Notes: generated by a model not told the origin, from the letters alone. Numbered from the stretch's first letter, positions 10,187-20,266 are shown. The stretch: DNA of 64,000 bases from Beta vulgaris subsp. vulgaris (GCF_026745355.1 NC_079204.1:51942209-52006208); one strand, 5' to 3'. Numbers and translations: made by a program.

Positions 10187-10852
10187 CAGTGGTGGAGCCA
10201 GGATTTTCAATCAGGGGTAGCATAATATAACTAACCAAATAACGGTTCATGATAGTAGAGTATAATTCACGTTAATACTATATTTTTTAGACTTACATTA
10301 TGAGAGAGTTCTTCCCGTAAAAACTCTACTTTCTACAACTCTTTTAAAGCCGAAGAATTTTCTCTCCCGTATAATGTAAGTCTGAAGAACTAAAAATAAG
10401 AAACTAATAAAAAATTTAAAGTTGATTTAACAGAGAGGTACAATATAGAATAAAAAGATCAAAGCTACAATTTGAAATGAAAAAAATATTCAAAATATAA
10501 CGTTGGAAATGGAAAAATACATGGGTACTTTATCAAAAAAGATTTTCTTTATAATATGTGATTTATAAAAGGTTGAACCTTTTTATTCGAAATTAGGAGA
10601 GTGTAATGTATTTATAAAAAAAAAGGAAAAAAGAAAAAGGAAAAAAGAAAACAAAATGTTAAACAGGCTCGAACCTAAGAACTCCTTGTCTTCAAGATAC
10701 TACACTTACCACCACGGCAAGAGCGATACATCAATAATACCTTGTTGGATTTCGTATATATTCTGTTCTAATTTTTTTTCTCCTAGCCTATTTTTTATTT
10801 TTTTTAAGGGGTAGCATGTGCTACCTCTTGTTACTTAGTAGATCCGCCCCTG
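10187..10852. mobile_element. hAT-type non-autonomous element with tRNA-like insert
   Basis: A perfect 8-bp duplication CCACTCAT (10179-10186 and 10853-10860) flanks it, as expected of hAT. The ends are CAGTGGTGGAGCC and GGATCCGCCCCTG (complement CAGGGGCGGATCC). Inside is a smaller fold-back (10288-10383, arms AGACTTACATTAT). On the minus strand at 10665-10731 a tRNA-like stretch has GTGGTGGTAAGTG (A-box-like) and GGTTCGAGCC (B-box-like). It has no transposase. Confidence 0.75.
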
Positions 10853-10860
10853 CCACTCAT

Positions 10861-11192
10861 ACACTCCAATTGTTGAACTTGAACTCACTTGTCAAACTCT
10901 TTCAACGCACATCAATCGATAACTTATAGATATCAAAACTCTACGTTCTCTATCCTAAGCAATAAATAAAAAAAGAGAATTTAATTTGCACTTCTATGCT
11001 ATTTTTTTGGTTCATAAAAATCAAGGTGAGTGAAAAACACCGTTTTTTCACTTCTCCCCTTTATGTATGTGATATGTCCCAAAACTCCCAATATCTGGTA
11101 TACTTCGTATATTATGCATAATTATTAAAATCAAACAAAGTTTCCAAATTCACAACTATTTAAAGATTTTGCAAAAATATTGAAATTGATTT
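10861..11192. other. Intergenic, downstream of U1
   Basis: AT-rich, no gene seen. It lies 3' of the minus-strand U1 gene and would contain its 3' processing signal. Confidence 0.5.
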
Positions 11193-11354
11193 GGATAGGG
11201 GCCGCGCGAACGCAGGCCCCACTATCACAAATTATGACATAGACTCTCCCACTTGGGGAGATCTTAAGGTGATGCTCTTCCTAAGTGCAATGGAAGCCAT
11301 CATCTTAGGCCATGAGCCTTTTTGATCGCCCATTAACCCCGTCCAGGTAAGTAT
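11193..11354 (-). ncRNA. U1: U1 spliceosomal snRNA
   Basis: U1 base-pairs with GU-AG 5' splice sites. On the minus strand the RNA opens ATACTTACCTGGACGGGG, containing the invariant ACTTACCT that pairs with the splice site. Stem-loop I carries the U1-70K loop (GATCAAAAAGGCTCATG). Stem-loop II carries the U1A loop (CCATTGCACTT). The Sm site AATTTGTGA precedes the terminal stem-loop GTGGGGCC...GGCCCC, whose loop region reads TGCGTTCGCGC. Length is about 162 nt, normal for U1. It is oriented opposite to the U4/U5/U11 genes. Confidence 0.95.
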
Positions 11355-11379
11355 GTTGTTATGAGTCACTCAGCTCATT

Positions 11380-11428
11380 CTTATACAACTTTCTTTTCAT
11401 ATGATGTTTCACTTTTCTGATGTGGGAC
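11380..11428 (-). promoter_or_regulatory. snRNA promoter (USE + TATA) of U1
   Basis: Minus-strand GTCCCACATCA (11418-11428) matches the upstream sequence element RTCCCACATCG except at its last base. Minus-strand TATAAG (11380-11385) lies 32 bp downstream and about 30 bp before the RNA start, the polymerase II arrangement. Confidence 0.88.
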
Positions 11429-11500
11429 GGTTTGTGAAGCTCTTTTATAGTAAAAACAAATTAACACTCGCAGTTTGTATCTGCTTACTAAGTTGATATT

Positions 11501-13071
11501 GGCTGTGTTTGGCAATGAGAGGTTTGAGGTGTTTTTAGAGTTTTTGACTGGTCAAAACTCTATTTGGGGTGTTTGGTAAAATGACTGATTTGATAGAGTA
11601 TTGGGGTCAAAACTCTAATTTCTAAAAAGCTGGAAAATCCAACGTTTTGGACAGAGGTTTGAAATTTACATTGCAATATGACATATTTACCCATAAAACA
11701 CCTCATTTCTTTTCTCACTCTTAACCCTAAAAATACCACTGCCTCATTTTCCCTTATCTCTCCTTACTTCCCTCTTATCAGATCTGAAAAAGCTTGGTGA
11801 ATTCTTGAGGTATCTTCAAAGAGGTTAGTGAATTTTTGCTAATTATTAGTTATTATTGTATTAATTTTTGGGTTTTCTCTGTTAATTGATCTTCAAAATC
11901 GTCACTTTTGCATCTGATTAATGTCTAATTTACACTTTGGTCGATTATGAGTTTTCTTAATAAGAGAATAATTATCAGGAAATTTGATGGATTATGAGTT
12001 GTTTTTGTGAGTTTAACTTTGTTGCATTAGGCGATTTTTAAAATAATAGCATTTGGAATAAGAACATTTGAGTTCCTGAATGAGAAAAAAATGTAGAAGA
12101 GGATTGATTTGACTCTCCCAATAATGAACGCCACCAAGAGAAGAGAGAGAATGGATGTATTGGGGTTAGTTACAAGTGTTTGTGGTAAGATTCTGCTTCA
12201 TTAACCATTTGAATCCAAGCTAAATTCCGAAACCAAGATCAAAATAGGATAATTTGTGCTGCATTTGCATTGCACAATTACATACGATTAAGCAAAGTTC
12301 CCGATCCGGCATTCAAGATCATAGATGAGGATCCCACTTTCATTCCACCCGAAGCATCTCGAGATGTTGATGGTAGTTCTATGCAAGAAGCTCAACGTCT
12401 AAGTACTAATGAAATGGCAAAAGTTCGTGATGACATTACTACTAGTTTGTTGAGAAGTAGAAGACGACAACGTACTTCTTAAACATATGTAAAAACTATT
12501 AATGGCCTATTTTTTTTAAAAAAAAACTATCAAGGGCCTACAAGTAGTCTTATTGTTACATAAATCTATCTATTTGTACTAGTTCTACAAACTCGTATGA
12601 AATATATGCTATGTACTGTTTGTGTAAGTTATATAAATGTGTTTGTGTAGTGACTTTTTTAAGGAGAAAAATATGATTTAGTGGCACTATGGATATTACT
12701 TAAGGGAGTATTACCTTGGACATATGTAGAAATGAAGGTATATGCTAACATGTTTTTAACAAATAGTAATAATAATTTTCTATAGAGTTTTTTATTAAGG
12801 ATTTCTAGTTATATTATACAGGTGGTGTGTGGTGGGGTGGGTTATAAGGGGAATGAAAGATAAAAGATAAACTAATAATAATAATAAAGACCAATGTCTA
12901 TAATTGTCATTTTACATCATAAAATACTCATCAGCTTTTATCAAACAGCTAAGTGTTACCAAACACATTTATATAAACAGCAGTCAAATCCACAGTCAAA
13001 TCCACTGAATAAAAAAGTTAAAACTCTAACAGCAAACTCTAAACTCTAAACTCTATTTGCCAAACAGGGCC
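11501..13071. mobile_element. PIF/Harbinger-type element with transposase remnant
   Basis: The terminal inverted repeats are GGCTGTGTTTGGCAA on the left and TTGCCAAACAGGGCC on the right, and both subterminal regions repeat GTGTTTGGTAA. A 3-bp ATT flanks both ends (11498-11500 and 13072-13074). The element is 1571 bp and holds one coding remnant resembling the C-terminus of Harbinger (DDE_Tnp_4) transposases, so it is probably an internally deleted derivative. Confidence 0.7.
12210..12482 (+). pseudogene. C-terminal remnant of a PIF/Harbinger transposase
   Basis: The frame ending at the stop at 12482 reads through NRIICAAFALHNYIRL, which matches the C(A/V)LHNFIR motif at the end of the DDE_Tnp_4 nuclease domain. 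About 60 residues follow, ending in an Arg-rich tail (SRRRQR), with MAKVRDDIT resembling the usual terminal M..(F/V)RD.(I/L)A stretch. The first in-frame ATG is at 12270, but homology starts upstream, so this is a fragment rather than a small gene. The catalytic DDE residues are absent. It lies inside the inverted-repeat element at 11501-13071. Confidence 0.65.
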
Positions 13072-13353
13072 ATTGTCATACTCTTCTACACTATGGTTGC
13101 TCGAGGGGCCCACATGAATGAGGGCCTAAGGGGATAAGATGGAAAGGGTTTAGGGCTTATTGATTTAGGCAAAGTGTTAATAGCCCTCCATCTTAATTTA
13201 GGAGATTACTATCTCTACCCATCAGATAAATTACTTAAATAAATAATAATAAAAATAATCAATTATATTAAGTTGGACTCCACCAATTCTTAATCTCTTA
13301 ATTTATAATGCGTGTTTTTTTTATTTTGCATATGAATTTATCATTTGCTTTAA

Positions 13354-13699
13354 CGGTCCGTTTGGTAGTCGTTAATAAATTGCGGTAATGGGAATGAATT
13401 TTAAGTGTAATTTTATTAGGGAAGTACCCTTAAAATCTCCATGGGGAGGCATTTTTTCTCCATGGACAAGCAATCTCACCCCTAAACTTGTGTTTTTGTC
13501 TCCAAGGGGAAGCAATTTTCATTACCACTCATTACCACCCTACAAGGTGGTATTGGATGGGAATGAAAATTCAAGAAGGAAAGTGGACACTTTAGGATAA
13601 ATTAGCATTATCATGGTAATGGACAATGATATTTTTCACAAATTTACACACAAATTCATTCCCATTACCACCATTTATGACTAACTACCAAACGGGCCG
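13354..13699. mobile_element. PIF/Harbinger-type MITE, 346 bp, second copy
   Basis: CGGTCCGTTTGGTAGTCGTTA at the left end, complementary ...CTACCAAACGGGCCG at the right, flanked by TAA on both sides (13351-13353 and 13700-13702). It has the same length as the 7205 copy and differs from it at only a few scattered bases. Confidence 0.8.
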
Positions 13700-13702
13700 T
13701 AA

Positions 13703-14260
13703 ATATTTATAAATACATGTATGGGAAGGATAAGTATTTGCATTGAAAAATACAAATATAATATATAGGTCACGTGGATGTGGCTACAACTTTGCATTCA
13801 AAAATGAGCATGAAACAAGAAATACAATTGTTTGATGAGGTATTTTAGGAATAAAATACCATTTTGAACATAGAAACATGAGAAACAAGAATAACATTTT
13901 GGGACACCCAAAATGCCAATCACTATATAAATTGGGATGGATGGAAAATTAAATAATTTTATCAAAATCCCAATTCGATTCATATATGTCTTGTGGCACT
14001 TAACTATTTTAAAGTCGAGGTTATATTGATGAATAATTCATATTATTGTTTACTATATGTATAAAACTTAAAAGGAATCGGGAAAATCATTTCATATGTA
14101 TAATCCAACGTCTATAACTCTTTTTTTTATTCATGTTTGTCCAGTGTTTAATTTAAAATTTCAAATTTACATTGGTAAATGATCCAAGGCATTGTCTGGG
14201 TCAACAAATATCATATTTCAAAAACACAAATCATGGATCTAATGTATGCCTTTATTTTTA
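13703..14260. other. Intergenic, no gene seen
   Basis: AT-rich DNA without recognised genes or bounded elements. Confidence 0.45.
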
Positions 14261-14261
14261 T

Positions 14262-14846
14262 TTTTGAGGGAACTATGTCTCTCTTAAAAACAGAATTAGA
14301 AAGTCTTAAGAACACAAATTTACCCTTTTTCTTTCTAAATTACATATTCACATACAAATCAAAGGGGGATTAAGACAAAAATACTGAGAATAAAATTATA
14401 GAATTGCATTAGTTACATTATACAAATCACTCAAATGAGGAAACTTTACAAAAACCAAAAATTTAACTTACAAACTACAACCAATACACTACAACGTCAA
14501 TACACACTCACAAAAATTTGACCTGAAATCAAAATATCCACTTTCTTCACAATATATGAAGTAGTGCACTTAATTCAAAAATCAACTAAAAAATTATAAT
14601 ATTAGAAATCATAAGTACATTTAATAAATTTTCGATTTAGTTCATAGAATTTAACTTTGAAAAGAAAAAAAAAGAATGGTGAGAGTTTTAAGTGACAGAG
14701 ACTAAACCAATTAAATTTTGTAACTAAAAACAATTATACTTCATATGTCTAATGTTCAAATTTGTACTTTTACATATTTCAAAAAAATCGAGTTTCTGTA
14801 TTTAAAAAAAGTTCAAACACACATCGCGTACGAATAACGATACTAG
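14262..14846 (+). mobile_element. Helitron-like element, inverted relative to its neighbour (copy F)
   Basis: From about 14390 the sequence is the near reverse complement of 15400-15900, including ATTATAATATTAGAAATCATAA and GAATGGTGAGAGTTTTAAGTGAC. The 3' end is CTAG followed by T (14843-14847), after a weak hairpin (CATCGCGTACG). The 5' limit is diverged and only approximate. Confidence 0.5.
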
Positions 14847-15353
14847 TTACTAACAATTCAAACACCACTCTTTTTTTTGGTGAACAGCCTAACACCACTC
14901 TCTCAGCCACTCACTGTTTTCTTTTAAAATATCTTGTAGTGCCTTGTACAAATATGATCAAGATGACGGTCACAATTCACAATTGAAGCGATTAATTTGT
15001 TCCCACCGAACAAATACTCCCAACTATCAAATATATCACGTGTTATATACGTCTTGATAAGGCTTTCAACGAGAGTGACTTTTTGAAAAAGGCAAATAAA
15101 TAAATGTAGACCTCAATAAAATACATGTATATTAACGAAAAATCGGTTCACCCAAAAAAAAAAAACGAAAAAATCTGGTTGAGATAAGCATTTTTTTTTT
15201 GAAGGGAAAGATAAGCATTTTTTTATTTTATTTTTTAGAAAATAGGTAATAAAATTCTTCTTGACTTCTCTTGTACATTGTTTTCATTTAGTCTCCAGAT
15301 GCTAATTACAAGTCATAAACCCCCAATCCCTTCCTTCCTTAATCCTAAACAAA
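14847..15353. other. Spacer between inverted Helitrons
   Basis: AT-rich with A- and T-tracts, no gene seen. Confidence 0.45.
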
Positions 15354-15953
15354 CTAGAATTTTTTGCACGCGATGCGTGCTTGAATTTTTTTTTCGAACA
15401 AAAACTCAATTTTTTTCGGCATAAGAGTCAAAATTTGAACATTAGACATACGAACTATAATTGTTTTTAGTTGCAAAATTTGATTGGTTTAGTTTATGTC
15501 ACTTAAGTCTCTCACCATTCTTTTTGTTTTTTTTTCTTTTTACTTTTCAAAGTTAAATTCTATGAATAAAATAGAAATTTTTCTGAATTTATTTATGATT
15601 TCTAATATTATAATTTTTTAGTTGATTTTTGAATTAAGTACAATACTTCATAAATTTTAAAGAAAGTAGACACTTTGATTTCAAGTCAATTTTTTCATAG
15701 GTTGTAGTTTGTTAAGTGAATTTTTAAGTTTTTGTAAAGTTTCCTCATTTTAGTGATTTGCATAACGTAAATTACGCAATTTTATGATTTTAGTTGACTT
15801 GTGAGTGATTATTATTATAATTATATTTTTGATATTTTTATTTGAAGCCCCCTTTAATTTGTAAGTGAATTTGTAATTTAGAATGGAAAGGGGGTAAGAT
15901 AGTCTCTTCATTCGGGGACACCATAGTTTCCCCCTTCCCTTATATAATAGAGA
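15354..15953 (-). mobile_element. Non-autonomous Helitron, copy C
   Basis: On the minus strand it starts TCTCTATTATATAAGGG after an A and ends CTAG before a T. The hairpin GCACGC-ATC-GCGTGC stands 8 nt before CTAG, the same distance as in copies A and E. It is 600 bp with no coding sequence. Confidence 0.72.
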
Positions 15954-16199
15954 TATGTTGTACTTTAATTCTTGAATGATATTATATAAACCTTTTACCT
16001 TGATAATTTATCACTATTATATAATAGAAAAAAATACGTCCAAATATATGTAAAAGTTTCATTATATATAGGAAACACTATAAAAAAAGTATCCTAATTT
16101 TTTCCTTGTCTAATTTCTAAATTCTGATTTCACTACAAATACACCTCTATATATTTAATCATGACCCACCATTAATTGTGAATGATTCTTCAGAATAGT

Positions 16200-16520
16200 G
16201 ATTTATAAGTAAATTTTTGTAAATGTTTTTGTATGTATTGACGTTCTAGGTTATTAGTTTTAGTTTGTATATTAATTTTAAGTTTTAATAAAGTTTCCTG
16301 ATTATTTGAGTGATTTGCGTGATTTTTATAACGTGATTTTCTCAATTGTATGGGTGATTTGTAAAGTTTCTTCTTTTAAGTGATTTGTGAGTGAGTGATG
16401 TAAATTTATTTTCGGTATTTTTATTTTGACATTCCCTTTGTAATTTAGAAAGAGAAGGGGGCAGAATAGGCGTTTCAAAAGAGGACACCATTGCTCCCCC
16501 CTTCCCTTATATAATAGAGA
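16200..16520 (-). mobile_element. Helitron fragment, copy D (5' end only)
   Basis: The minus-strand 5' end TCTCTATTATATAAGGGAAG and the following GGTGTCC block match copy C. The terminal phrase is duplicated (TATAATAGAGATATAATAGAGAT at 16509-16532). No 3' hairpin or CTRR end is found, so the left limit is approximate and the copy is truncated. Confidence 0.5.
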
Positions 16521-16671
16521 TATAATAGAGATATTTGGAGTAAGGATTGAACTCTAACCTTTACTAGGAAAAACTCACCATTTAAAATATATATTATATT
16601 TAAATATATAACATATAAAATTGAGGCTTATCATCAACAAAAAGACCAAATTAATTAAGTTATTAAAACTA

Positions 16672-16942
16672 CTCCCTCTGCTTTTATTTATTTGCTACAT
16701 TTTCCAAAAAGGGTTGTTTTTTTTATTTGCTACATTTCCTTATTAGGAGACTTGGCCCACCAAAAAGTAATAATATTATATTTGTTTCCCCTATTTTTCC
16801 ACCAAAAAGTACTACTTTTTCCCCTTTCCCCACCCTATTTAATGCTAAAGGGGTCAAAAAGTACACTAAAAAAAAATGAAAATGACATCTCCTAAATTCT
16901 TGTGTAAACCAAAATATAGCAAATAAATAAAAGCGGAGGGAG
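16672..16942. mobile_element. Stowaway-like MITE
   Basis: CTCCCTCTGCTTTTATTTATTTG and complementary CAAATAAATAAAAGCGGAGGGAG form the ends, with flanking TA on both sides. Confidence 0.7.
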
Positions 16943-17045
16943 TAATACCAATAAATAAAGTCTAGGATCTACAAGATGGTGGAGAGAAAGAAGAAAAAGA
17001 AAGTGATAAACTTCAATTAGTGTGACTTCGACGTACCACATAATA

Positions 17046-17295
17046 CCTCCGTTTCTTTTTAATTGTTACACTTTGACATTTTACACTATTCACAAATTAC
17101 ACTTTGACCCTCGTTTGTGATTTATACGTGAATAAAAACATAGTCATGTGGGATCTTGTTAGATTCGTATTAGTATGTATTTTATTAATATGTAGTTTTT
17201 ATAATTTTTACAAATACAAAATTAGAGATATAAAGGCTCAAAATAGTGCATCGGCATATGTGAAAAGTGTAACAATTAAAAAGAAACGGAGATAG
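17046..17295. mobile_element. Stowaway-like MITE
   Basis: CCTCCGTTTCTTTTTAATTG and ...CAATTAAAAAGAAACGGAG form the ends, with TA at both flanks. Noncoding. Confidence 0.65.
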
Positions 17296-17589
17296 TATTT
17301 CTTAATTCTTATAGCTATATTTTACACGGTAAGACATTATGGTCGGCTTTTAATGAGAAAAATGTATTGTCTTATGACTTCTAATGAGAAATGTACCGTC
17401 TTATCGATACCTTCAGTCTCATGACATGTAACCATCTAGCTAGTAAATATCAAAACGTCTCTGATAACGAAATATAACCCTAGTTCTCTAGCTTTTTTTT
17501 CGGTATTTTTACCTACCGTCAAAATAAAAAAGAGTTCGTATTGTGTCGGACTCGTCCGACACAATATTCTCGTCGGACCACTTCAGTTA

Positions 17590-17965
17590 TAAGTACTTGT
17601 GCTTCAGTTAGACTTACTTGAGTTTCAGTTGGTCTTTATTTTTTTCAGGTAGTCTTTATTTTTTTCAGGTAGTCTTCATTTTTTTCCAGGTAGTCTTCAT
17701 TTTTTTTTGTTAGTCTTCTTTTCTTTTCAGTTGGTTCTTGTGCTTCAGTTAGACTTACTTGGGTTTCAGTTGGTCTTTATTTTTTTTCAGGTAGTCTTCA
17801 ATTTTTTCCAGGTAGTCTTCATTTTTTTTCAGGTAGTCTTCATTTTTTTCAGTTAGTCTTTTTTTTTTTTTCAGTTGGTTCTTGTGCTTCAGTTAGACTT
17901 ACTTGGGTTTCAGTTGGTCTTTATTTTTTTCAGGTAGTCTTCATTTTTTTCAAGTAGACTTACCA
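17590..17965. repeat. Minisatellite of CAGTTGGTCTTT / CAGGTAGTCTTC units
   Basis: Units of about 20-23 bp alternate CAGTTAGACTTACTTG, CAGTTGGTCTTTATTTTTTT and CAGGTAGTCTTCATTTTTTT. These also form a higher-order repeat of roughly 140 bp that recurs at about 17597, 17738 and 17880 (CTTGTGCTTCAGTTAGACTT). Confidence 0.75.
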
Positions 17966-18001
17966 TATCAAGTATCATGGATTCTTAGTTTTATTATTCT
18001 T

Positions 18002-18304
18002 TCATGTAACACTAACCTCTGCTTTGTTGTTGTTGTGATTGTGGTTGCTTCCTAAGCCGTCTGATCTAGAATCAGAAAAGCTGAAACAATTGATTGATGG
18101 AGGAGATGGTGAATTATTGAACATGAGTAGTTGTTGTTGTTGCTGGTTCAGAAAAGTTGGCCCATTTGAAGAATTTAAAGCATTTGGGTTGCTACTATTG
18201 TTATCATTATTCAAGATTGCGCTTGAATCACTATCAGATGGACCATCTTTAAATTCAGCAATACATTCTTCACCTTTAACAACTTTGCATCTTCTTCGAT
18301 CCAC
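18002..18304 (-). pseudogene. Gene fragment resembling an HD-Zip I C-terminal region
   Basis: The minus-strand frame contains KDGPSDSDSSAILNNDNN followed by Asn/Gln/Ser-rich sequence and SINCFSFSDSRS. As I recall it, KDG.SDSDSSAILN...N is typical of the C-terminal region of class I homeodomain-leucine zipper factors of the ATHB5/6/16 group. No homeodomain or zipper is found next to it. A second protein-like stretch (about 18330-18420, minus) lies in another frame. It sits inside the candidate Pack-MULE and is read as a captured exon piece. Family identification comes from memory of the motif only. Confidence 0.4.
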
Positions 18305-18739
18305 CTCAGTGATTCTGGTGGGGTGATTGGTTCGACTATTGTCGTGTTGTTATTGTGAGATTCAAATCCTACTGGTAAATTTTTGGAGACTAAAAACCAA
18401 GAATGGAGGAACTCATTTCTCTCTCCTCTACAACAATGGCTGCCACCAGTTGGATCTTTCTCTCTTGAACGTCCACCGTCGACACAACAAGGTGGCGGAG
18501 GAAGAAGATGAAGAAGGAGCAGCGGCGGAGGAAGATGAAGAGGGAGCAGCGGCACCGTTCTCGCGACTTCGTCCGACGAAACATATTGGATCAGACGGTT
18601 TGACCCAATAGTTTCACAATAAAAAATTGGTGTGTGGTTGACACTAAAATGCCTCAAGGCATTCAATGAAATCAAGGTCGTACAATTAATTGTTGTGTGT
18701 ACCTACTACTAATATGACAACTTTCTACAAGCAATGATA

Positions 18740-19152
18740 TTCCCATATCCGGTATGGGCCAATACCATGACATTTATCTAATTTTTATGACAAAAGTAAT
18801 ATTAAAAAATTGAGTTTGTCTTGTAAGAGACTGCATACTTCTAAACTAAAATTAGGCAATGGTAAGTCCAATATTAAAAAGAGAATTAGCTCAATAGTGA
18901 ATAGGTTAATTTCTTTCGATGACTAGTTTAATCCATTTAGTAACTAGGTCTACTTTTATATTAAAACTAAACCGTCTCTTTTAATAATTTTTGTAAAAAA
19001 TTATATTATTTGGTGGGCTTGTTAGTTGAAATCTTATATTATATCTTAACAATATCTTATCATATCAGTTAGCTATTAAATCATATCTAAACTATATATA
19101 ATCATATAAAGTAAATGGTATGGGAAAAGTTTCCCCATACCGGATATGGGAG
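18740..19152. mobile_element. TIR MITE with perfect 18-bp ends
   Basis: TCCCATATCCGGTATGGG near the left end and the exact complement CCCATACCGGATATGGGA near the right, flanked by TA on both sides (18738-18739 and 19153-19154). It is 413 bp and noncoding. Confidence 0.65.
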
Positions 19153-19182
19153 TATACTTTCTCACTTTCTACCAATTAAGTG

Positions 19183-19314
19183 TTGGCCCAGTGGTGATGG
19201 GGACTGGTTTTGGTAGGACGACACACTTGAAAAAGGAATGAAACCTACCCATCCCGAACTTGACCTTGATTCGGATGTAGCCCGAAGGATGAACCAGATG
19301 AAAAAAAAAAAGAC
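19183..19314 (+). mobile_element. Candidate SINE
   Basis: A short unit has a polymerase III A-box-like TGGCCCAGTGGTGATGGGG, a weaker B-box-like GATTCGGATGTAGCCC, and an A-run ending (GATGAAAAAAAAAA). Its tail ends about 20 bp upstream of the TATA box of the knottin gene. Target duplication is not clear. Confidence 0.4.
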
Positions 19315-19335
19315 AACTTTCCCATGGCAACCCTC

Positions 19336-19342
19336 TATAAAA
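19336..19342 (+). promoter_or_regulatory. TATA box of the amylase-inhibitor-like gene
   Basis: TATAAAA within CCCTCTATAAAAGGGGG, 60 bp before the chosen ATG. Its position argues that the longer reading frame starting at 19324 is not the true protein start. Confidence 0.7.
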
Positions 19343-19401
19343 GGGGGTACTACACTAGAAGTGTAAGCATTATATTGGTGAGAGGAAAAAAGAAAACAAA
19401 T

Positions 19402-19728
19402 ATGGAGATGGGAAAGAATGTGAGAGTGAGTGTTGTGTTAATGGCTGCCTTCATGATGGTAGCAACAACCATGGCTATCCGCGAAAATGTTCCTTTGGCC
19501 CTGGCTATGCGCCAACGTGAATTTCAAGTCATTCAGCCTGTCCCTGAACAGGCAAGAATTCAGCAACAGCTCGGACAAATGATCCTTGAAGCTGTTGCTG
19601 GTGCTAAGGACAACAATGGCATCCTGCGTTGTATTCCACAATATAACAGGTGTGGTCCTGCAATGGATGGAGTTCCTTGTTGTGCTCCATACACATGCAC
19701 CTCAGACTATTTTGGTAGGTGCGCGTAG
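19402..19728 (+). CDS. Alpha-amylase-inhibitor-like knottin precursor
   Basis: A secreted 108-aa precursor of a cystine-knot peptide, likely a defence protein against insect alpha-amylases. The start is the ATG at 19402, downstream of the TATA box; the upstream in-frame ATG at 19324 precedes the TATA box. Residues 1-25 form a signal peptide (hydrophobic VSVVLMAAFMMVATTMA). A Gln/Glu-rich propeptide of about 50 residues follows. The last 32 residues begin and nearly end with Cys, with six cysteines at mature positions 1, 8, 17, 18, 23 and 31. The motif CGPAMDGVPCC and the 32-residue length fit the amaranth alpha-amylase inhibitor family, whose disulfides join 1-18, 8-23 and 17-31. Arg7 of the mature peptide is present. 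The CDS is a single exon, and AATAAA-like sequence lies near 19832. Antimicrobial knottin activity is an alternative role. Confidence 0.88.
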   Translation: MEMGKNVRVSVVLMAAFMMVATTMAIRENVPLALAMRQREFQVIQPVPEQARIQQQLGQMILEAVAGAKDNNGILRCIPQYNRCGPAMDGVPCCAPYTCTSDYFGRCA

Positions 19729-20005
19729 TTGAATCATCATCATGTGCATGTCAAACATCTTCAACATCTTATCTACACAGTAGATGTCAGATGAGATGAT
19801 GTTGGTTTAAGACATGATATGAGATTATGATAAATAAAAAAGATGTATGTCATGTTCTTGTACTCGTATTGTTTTTATTATTGTACTTGCATTGTTGTTT
19901 TAACATGTTGTTGATAACTTGTGGTGAAATCAGCTGACAATAACCACGGGTTGTTACAAAAACATGTTATAAGCGTTGTTATGTACTCTTGTTTCTTCAA
20001 TAATA

Positions 20006-20266
20006 CTCCATTCGGGTTATTTATTTGTTATATTATTGTTTTTTATGATTTTTATGACCCTTTTTAACTTTTAATATCTTTTATTCTTTTTAAGAAAAAA
20101 TTATAAAAATTTGATATTATGAATTTACATATCGAGACAATTTAACAAGACCACACATGACTATATTTTCACTTATAAAAAAATCATAATAACCGGTCAA
20201 AGTTGGTGGCTATTGATTTATCAAAATAAAAATGTACGACATAGTAAATAAAAAAAGCAGAGAAAG
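20006..20266. mobile_element. Degenerate Stowaway-like MITE
   Basis: Ends CTCCATTCGGGTTATTTATTTG and ...AGTAAATAAAAAAAGCAGAGAAAG are imperfectly complementary, and TA flanks both sides. It lies about 280 bp downstream of the knottin stop codon. Confidence 0.5.

Larger units (their letters stand above)
17539..18610. mobile_element. Candidate Pack-MULE (TIR element with gene fragments)
   Basis: The first and last 40 bp are imperfect inverted repeats. The left end has TATTGTGTCGGAC...CAATAT..TCGTCGGAC, and the complement of the right end has TATTGGGTCAAAC...CAATAT..TCGTCGGAC. Between them are a tandem repeat and coding-like sequence in minus orientation. No clear 9-bp target duplication is visible, so the Mutator assignment is tentative. 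Confidence 0.42.

Noticed and set aside
12270..12482. Independent 70-aa gene
   Set aside because: Homology to Harbinger transposase C-termini begins upstream of the ATG and the piece lies within matching TIRs.
18327..18611. Plus-strand 94-aa ORF with Glu/Ala repeats
   Set aside because: Comes from a duplicated GAGGAAGATGAAG-type repeat in the candidate Pack-MULE; no domain.
19324..19401. Upstream in-frame start for the knottin gene
   Set aside because: The TATA box at 19336 lies after this ATG, and the signal peptide starts properly at 19402.
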